Of a stretch of 37,500 nucleotides of DNA, positions 31,393 to 37,500 are shown piece after piece; within the stretch, counting starts at the first letter, position 1, and each line of letters starts with the position of its first letter. Where the stretch lies: NCBI GenBank assembly GCA_000320545.1, contig ADNK01002810.1:1-37500 (forward strand). The letters are read 5' to 3'. The notes under the pieces were generated by a model. It was not told where the DNA came from. It saw only the letters and a list, made by a program, of their open reading frames with translations, and did no database searches. A program made the position numbers and the translations under genes. The stretch is from Bigelowiella natans CCMP2755 (lineage: Eukaryota > Cercozoa > Chlorarachniophyceae).

Positions 31393-32650
31393 TCTTCATT
31401 GTTCATTGTTTCACTTGGCAGCCTCCTCCTCTCACGGACGCCGGACGCTCCATGGTCCGGTGGCCGACCCACCACCTTCACCCATCGTGGACTCCATTGA
31501 GGAACTCCGCTGCCTTCAGTCCACACTCTCATCCAACCCGACCGAAGAAACTCGCCGGGCCGCCCGTCACGTTGCTGACTCGGTCCGCAAGGCAATCAAA
31601 GCTCATCGAGCCTTGAAAGCTGAGCACACGTGTTCAAAAATCCATGATCACTTGAAGAACGGCAAGGACCTCTGATGCCTCCTGAACCGCTTGCGCTCTG
31701 ATGAGTCTCTTCTTCCACCGGCGGTGCTTGACAGCGACGGTGTCCTGGTGAGCGACCAGTCGCGTGTGCGTGACGCATTGACAGGGCACTTTGCGAACCT
31801 CGCATCTGAGAAGGGGGATTCGCCGCTTGATTTCGACCAAGCTTTCTGGCAAGAGATCGAGTCAGAATGCACACACATTCGCGCCTCTCCAGGCAGCAAC
31901 CCGGAACTAGACGGGGACATCACTTCGCAGGAGGTGGACCTGGCTGTCGCCTCTCTCAAGAAAGGCACTGCCCCTGGGCCAGATGGACTGCCAACTGACT
32001 TCTTCAAAGCTGGCCTGCGATGTGGATCACCGACTAGTGACCCTCACCGGGACGACGAAGCTGACCCCTTCTGCACTGCAGTTGCAGCATCGTTCCAGAG
32101 CACTTTTGCACCTGGCCGCTGGCCTGAAGCTTGGCGACAAGGCATGGTCATCCCCTTGTTCAAGAAAGGCAACCCGACGGATCCTTCAAACTGCCGCGGC
32201 ATCACCTTGCTGCCGGTCTTCTCTGAAATCCTGATGTCCATCGTCAACAACAGGCTCCAAACACGCCTGGAGCAACGTGGCAGAGTGTCTGAATGCCAAG
32301 CTGGGTTCCGCCGCTCCAGATCGTGTCAGGAGCAAATCTTCAACCTGAGTTCCATTGTTGAAGGCCGGAAACGCCAGGGTCAGGCCACCTTCCTGGTGTT
32401 CATGGATTTGCGGAAGGCTCATGACCACGTGTGGCGCAAAGGCATGCTGGTGAAGTTGGCAAGAATGGGCATCAAAGGTCGAGTTTGGAGTCTCTTCGAT
32501 GCCTCACTTGTCCGCTTTGACCGGTGGGTTGGGATTCCATTTTCCATGCCCACTGGCGACGTGCCAAAAAAGGAACACGTGTTCTCCTTGCCACGTGGAC
32601 TGCCTCAAGGGGCAGTGGAATCGCCTTTCTGTTTTGGTGTGTTTTTTGGA
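31393..32650 (+). pseudogene. LINE reverse transcriptase fragment (motifs up to GLPQG)
   Basis: One frame covers 31406-32899 with a single in-frame TGA at 31673-31675. Non-LTR RT landmarks in order: GTAPGPDGLPTDFFK; WRQGMVIPLFKKGN; SNCRGITLLPVFSEIL; SECQAGFRRSRSCQEQIFN; FLVFMDLRKAHDHVWRKGM; and GLPQGAVESPFCFGVFF. The catalytic FADD box that should follow about 40 residues later is absent on this strand. It is found instead on the opposite strand at 33111-33122. No endonuclease domain was seen upstream. The element is therefore truncated and broken, and the stop plus missing box make it inactive. The clade was not determined. Confidence 0.88.
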
Positions 32651-32659
32651 AGGTTTGGT

Positions 32660-33001
32660 GCCATTGTCCTGCTTGACAATTTCGCTGCTGTTCGCCATTC
32701 CAATTGTCAGTTTCAGCTGCAACCTGGCCACATCCTGACCACACCAACAAACAGCATCCATGGCAACTTCATCCCTTGTTCCGAATCCGGCGCTGCAGAT
32801 GGGCAGCCCATGGCAACTTCATCCCTTCACGCGGCTTTTTTGGAGCCCCTGATGGGTCATTGTTGGCCAGTTTTTTGTGTCTCATCACCAACAGGCTAGC
32901 AGGGTGCTGACAAGTCCTTGCAACGATTGTTGTTGAGGCTCTGCTGCATGCAAATGCCTGTGTCCCGTGTGGTTCTTGCGCATGCAGATTTGATCAACGC
33001 T
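32660..33001. repeat. direct repeat copy B flanking LINE fragment
   Basis: A diverged second copy of 31141-31392. The two copies bracket the RT fragment in direct orientation. Confidence 0.75.
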
Positions 33002-33002
33002 T

Positions 33003-33190
33003 TGTCGTTTTTGGAGAAGGATTTGGTTGCAAACTCCATTTTCTGAGGTGAGCATCCACCACCTGCAAAAGAATGCGGGTCTCAGCCGCCGAAGAGGCGA
33101 GCAGCACCACGTCATCAGCAAACAACAAAATGGCAATTCTCCCGAGATGATCATCGAGTGAAGTGGGCACCCCCAGATCCCGCCGACGTG
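33003..33190 (-). pseudogene. LINE reverse transcriptase fragment with FADD box, opposite strand
   Basis: Read on the minus strand it gives DLGVPTSLDDHLG, LLFADDVVLLASSA (FADD at 33111-33122), then HLRKWSLQPNPSPKT. This is the palm catalytic motif and the following KT-type motif of a non-LTR RT. It is the piece missing downstream of the plus-strand fragment at 31393-32650, now in reverse orientation. It may be the same element after inversion or a second insertion. Confidence 0.85.
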
Positions 33191-33206
33191 ACTCTTCATT
33201 GTTCAT

Positions 33207-34909
33207 TGTTCTGCGTGGCGCGTGCAGACTTGATCAATGCTTTGTTCGTCTTCATCTTCATCCTCTCCAATTTCGGAAGCAACTTGGATTGGGTGACGAA
33301 GCAAAGGGTCAATCACCAAAGCGAACGCGTTGAGTTCTGGCCAGCTGAGGAAGTTGGTGAACAAGCCCACCTTCACTGCTCTCATCGCCTTGGTGAGTGG
33401 AACGACAGACGTGGCATCTCCCTCCGTGAAAACATGAACCCAACCATCGTGCATTTGACTGGCGTTCTCACGCCCTCAAACTTCAAGCTCGTTGTGGTGC
33501 TTTGTGGTGGCATCGTGCAATTGTCGGCTTCTTCGCCTTGCCAATTTGGAGCCGTGAAGGCTGGTCCAGTGGCGCTCCTTGTGTGACACCTCTGGACCTG
33601 TGAAGACATGACTTTGCCCAGTTGCAACACTTGTTGCTCTCTCCAACTCTGGCTCTCCTTCTGGCCTGCCAAGGAACATCACACCTGGACACTTTGGATG
33701 CCGTTTTTGGAACCGGGTCCTTCGTCTTGTGCCTCATCACCAAGTGGCACCTAGTGACAACAGTGACACTTTGGGAGTCTTTGGTGCCATGCTGGAGTGA
33801 AGGCTGGAGCGCATCTCGCAACTGTGTTCGTGAAAGAACAAACCGCAGCAGGAAACAAAGAAGATTTCAAGGAGTTTTTGAAGCAAGGATGGAAGAAACT
33901 GCCTGACACGCGGAAACACTTCCAGACTTGCACAGGGCAAGTGCAGCGCAATGACAGACACGACTGCATCGTTCGCATCACACACATGTTCTTGGCGGTG
34001 ATGCACACTGCATGGCTGTCTAGCTGTCGCTGTGGCCACGTTGATCCGTGCACAGTTTTTTTGCGGTGCAGACGTTTCGCGATGCACGTGTGCAAATCAT
34101 GATTCTCTTTGCAAAGCGCACTTGTGCAGTCTGGCAGTTGTGATCACACACAGCACGCTCTGGAAGCTTTGGGAAATTCCCATTTGCATTCTGGAAAGTT
34201 CTGGATTGTTGTTTTCTTTTTGTGCAGCAATCTGGCACCAGAGCAATGAACGGCGCATGCGGTGAATGTGCATGTCACGCTAGCACACTCTAGCGCTGCA
34301 CGTCCATCGAAGATGTGTGAAAGCATGGACAAAGTGTGATTCATGCTAGCATGTCCGGCCAGGTGTCGATGGATCTAGAGATGTGCACATGCATCACTAG
34401 ATCACACACGTTGTGCAGGATCATCTAGTCATGTCTGATGGTTGACTCGTTGAGTTTTTCCAAACTGGAAAAACTCACCCAGGCTAGCAGGCTAGCAGGG
34501 GTTTTGCTCATTTTGTCGCATTTGGGTCTAGTGGGTGTCTTGCTTGCGGGGAGCATGCACATATCGCTAACCGCACATTGTCATTTGCAATTTTTGTCCA
34601 GCTAGCCAGTCACATCACTGCGAATGTGAATGATGTCGCCGTGCTAGCGTGGCGCAGGAAGCTCTTGTGAGCTAGCAGTGCACCATCACACAGCTAGACA
34701 GCACATCATGTCACCATTAAGGTCGCCATGCATGGGCATTGCCATCAACGCTCTGTGTTTGCTCGCAACGTGGGGCACATTGCGCAAGCATGCGCTTACA
34801 TGGAAACCAGCAGATTCAATGTCAGCGCTGTAGCCGCTGCATTGCATGCAACTACACAAGGATGACCATTGCAGCCTTGAACAAAATTGATTGATTTGTC
34901 ACATCCGTC
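33207..34909. other. repeat-derived sequence and palindrome-rich spacer
   Basis: 33215-33245 holds a third copy of the core TTGATCAA(C/T)GCTTTG seen in repeats A and B. 33250-34250 is moderately GC-rich with long but unconvincing open frames on both strands, and is probably more degraded LINE-associated sequence. 34255-34860 is very rich in GCTAGC, CATGC, GATCAT and similar palindromic words. No intact gene was recognised. The right end is the 3' flank of the SSADH gene. Confidence 0.5.
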
Positions 34910-35993
34910 TCACATGTTCCCGAAACACATGTATTTGGTGTTGAGATATTCCTCAATGCCTTCCGTTCCGCCCTCACGGCCCAATCCGGAATGTTTGATC
35001 CCCTGATTGAACACCGCCAAAAAATAATTTCTAAGCATTTGAAGTAACATCATCAATTTCCTTCCTTTTGCTGGTCAGCGGTACCCATGAAACGAATCTC
35101 CTCCCCCTCCTTTCTCTCACACTGCATCGCTACAATCATTAGGAAGGAGTGAAACTAAGAACCAAACAACAATTCGAATTGCTTTCAACGGCCTTAATAA
35201 GACACAAGGACCGCCCTTAGTTTGCAGTCCGAAATGTGCGGGAAAATCAAAAAACCGCAATGCATCAACACCATCGCCGTACCCCAAACGGAGCAGTTTC
35301 CGTGGAAATTATTCCTAAAGAGAGTGCAAATCAAAGCTCGATACTTCACATCGCGTCTCCCTCGCAAAAGGCGATGAAAGCTTATGGCTCTCAGACTTCC
35401 TTTGTAGCAGGGAAAAAGGAGGAGGAGAAGACTGACCTTCATTAACCCCAACCATGCCATACTGCAGCGCCTCACTCACACGGAAGGCTCTTCCGACATC
35501 TCTGGAAAGCGCAGAAACAGCACTTGATGCGCGTTTCAAATGACAACGAAAAATGGGCAACATCACAAATCTAATCGATTATTTTCCCTTTCTTACCGAG
35601 TGTAGATGTACGCTGCCAACCCCGCCGTCGTATCCTAATAGGAGAGATCGCAAGTTGCCTGTCAACTAAAGGAGAACCTGGCTCTTTATTCGGAACGGTG
35701 ATGACGATGACGAATTCATTTGTAGCTGTGCGGTTTGGGGGATTGTGAGCCTTTTATACATTATGTACACAGGTCCGAGCACTCTTTTAATTGCGTTTCT
35801 TATCATTTAGAGTCAGAATTCGGAGGGGAAAAACACAGCGGCATCTATGCTGAAATCGAAACGATCTGACATTGGCCCAAGCTATAGCTTCATCTTCCTC
35901 CGAAAACCTACGCAACCCGAAATCATCAATCTCGTCGTCCGGAGAACGCTCCCCTCCCCCCCTCCCCCCCCTATTGCGTTTGGAAGAGAGAGA

Positions 35994-36028
<35 letters not shown>

Positions 36029-36864
36029 GAGAGGAAGGCGAAGAAGGCAGTTACGATATGATCGGTGCAACGGGGCCGAACGTCTCTTCTTTTCCGAAAA
36101 CCGAGCTCTGTTTTTATTAAAGCAATCAAGACATCCATGTGTGATATGTATGCGAAGAGAGAGAAGAGAGAGGGAGAAAGAGAGAAAGAAATTCAGGGGG
36201 AGGGGGGGGCGGAGGGAGAGAGAAAGCAGCAAAGATATAACTGGCAAAGACACACCTGCGTGGCATGAGTGATGATGGTTGGCTCGATGAAATATCCGTC
36301 TCGTCCAGAAACACGAGAACCCCCTTCGTGTAATATAAATAAGGAGGAGAAGTAGGAGGATGGTAGTTATGATGACAATGATTTCTTTAGATGACTGGGA
36401 TATCATAGCAGCAGCTTTTTCATAATGGTAGCCCTCTCGGCTGTTATCTGCTATTCGCACACACACACAAACACACACACACACACGTATATATATATAT
36501 ATATATATATATAAATATCTATATGTATAATTTAAATTCATACTTATACACATATCACATATCGTGGTATTCTTCAAAGAAGTGACTTACCTGTTCTCAC
36601 GGTCGCCCCCGAATTAACCTGATCGAATTGTCATTGTCACATGACGATGACGATGATATTCCTCAAAAGTGCTCAAAATTATACGAGAGCAAAATTCATG
36701 AAACCCATGACTTACTGCTTGCTCGATGTGCGCAAGAGCTTTTTCGAATCCTTTTTAATTGAAACAACTTGCTTCAGTCTCTCTTCCACCGCCACCCCTC
36801 TGCCCCGCTCTCTTTCTTTCTCTCTCGCATACTCGTTACATGCACACAACTCTACAAAAATAAA

Positions 36865-36900
<36 letters not shown>

Positions 36901-36965
36901 TGCAAATAATAGACATGTAGTATATTGTCATTTGTCCTGTACATATGCTCAGCTTTTTATTCATA

Positions 36966-37001
<36 letters not shown>

Positions 37002-37249
37002 TATATTTATATGTATGTAAAAATAAATCCACATATATTTATATATACACTACATATTAGCGTACGCGCCATGTTTTCTCAAGGGTGCGTGGGAGAACCT
37101 TGCTGATTGATCAAAGGGCCTTGACTCACACCTGTAGCAGTAGCGTAAGAATTATCAAAGACTTTAAATATAAGGCGAAAACCACGCGCAATCATCCACG
37201 CAGAAAGAGAGAGAAGAATGTCTTGAAAGACCTTCCTCGAGGCCATGTC
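34910..37249 (-). CDS. succinate-semialdehyde dehydrogenase (ALDH family), 3' part; gene continues past the window
   Basis: Exons (transcript order): 37232-37249 (tentative), 37099-37161, 36716-36750, 36591-36618, 36256-36299, 36055-36107, 35871-35907, 35597-35634, 35437-35501, 35283-35314, 34910-35002. All are GT-AG. The last six exons join in phase. Blocks in family order: [109 protein letters not shown], stop at 34910-34912. NEG plus ST.TAPFGG.K.SGLGREG and the EEYL..KY end point to SSADH rather than other aldehyde dehydrogenases. The enzyme oxidises succinic semialdehyde to succinate with NAD(P)+, the last GABA-shunt step, usually in mitochondria. The catalytic cysteine region (GQTC) was not located. 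One short exon may be missing between 36591 and 36299. Confidence 0.88.
35984..36028. repeat. (GA)n microsatellite in SSADH intron
   Basis: A GA tract in the intron between exons 36055-36107 and 35871-35907, next to a C-rich stretch at 35951-35970. Confidence 0.9.
36458..36513. repeat. compound (CA)n(TA)n in SSADH intron
   Basis: CA then TA tracts between exons 36591-36618 and 36256-36299. Confidence 0.9.
36866..37045. repeat. (CA)n and (TA)n tracts in SSADH intron
   Basis: A CA tract at about 36866-36897, a TA tract at about 36966-36991, and further TATATA-rich sequence to 37045. All lie in the intron between exons 37099-37161 and 36716-36750. Confidence 0.88.
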
Positions 37250-37429
37250 CTACTTTGAGGCTAGTCACCTAGGACGGTCAGCACGAAGATTAGTTTCGTC
37301 TCATCCATCAAGCCAGTGAAGGGAGAGGGGGTGGGGGATATCTCAAATATCAAGATTTTACACCGATCCAAAGTGAAACCAAGGATGGAAAAATCTGTCT
37401 CCCTCTCTGTCTCTCTCTCGCGCTCTCTC

Positions 37430-37462
37430 TACACACACACACACAAACACACACACATATAC

Positions 37463-37500
<38 letters not shown>
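37430..37500. repeat. (CA)n(TA)n tract at window edge
   Basis: CA then TA tracts run into the end of the window, after a CT stretch at 37398-37430. They probably lie in another SSADH intron. Confidence 0.7.

Noticed and set aside
33203-34265. Several overlapping 70-140-residue frames on both strands
   Set aside because: They overlap each other on both strands without motifs or splice logic. Moderate GC content and old LINE-associated sequence explain them better than genes.

Overview
The window comes from an intron-dense eukaryotic nuclear genome. Four multi-exon genes can be read end to end, and a fifth runs off the right edge. All introns called are GT-AG, exons are often 20-100 nt, and dinucleotide tracts, an LTR retrotransposon and LINE debris fill much of the rest. 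I cannot name the species: the features fit an intron-rich protist or alga better than an animal or land plant, but this is only an inference. All spliced genes were built by hand, checking splice sites, reading-frame phase and family motifs together. No tRNA, rRNA or CRISPR array was recognised.

Layout, left to right. 1111-2200 (+) holds a decayed concanavalin-A-like plus PDZ-like coding region in three reading frames. 3034-4504 (-) is a 7-exon RING plus coiled-coil protein resembling the meiotic crossover E3 ligase HEI10/CCNB1IP1. 5119-10841 is a complete Ty3/gypsy LTR element on the minus strand, with apparently identical 326-bp LTRs and intact gag and pol. 11323-14492 (-) is a 12-exon zinc-free NADPH:quinone oxidoreductase. 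A 517-bp divergent spacer separates it from 15010-16915 (+), a 13-exon TBC-domain Rab/Ran-type GAP of the Bub2/Cdc16 kind. 19642-30652 (-) is a Spinster-like major facilitator transporter in about 32 tiny exons. 31141-33206 carries fragments of a LINE reverse transcriptase whose two halves lie on opposite strands, between related direct repeats. 34910 to about 37249 (-) is the 3' part of a succinate-semialdehyde dehydrogenase gene that continues beyond the window.

The genes do not form an obvious pathway. Two (HEI10-like, Bub2-like) belong to cell-cycle or meiotic families, and three (quinone oxidoreductase, transporter, SSADH) are metabolic or transport genes. The two groups also differ in architecture. 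The first has introns of roughly 40-110 nt with no microsatellites. The other three have longer introns, most of which carry a TA, CA/GT or GA/CT tract. No clearly new biological system was found. The most useful results are the hand-built gene models, the young retroelement with its unusual features, and the intron-microsatellite pattern.
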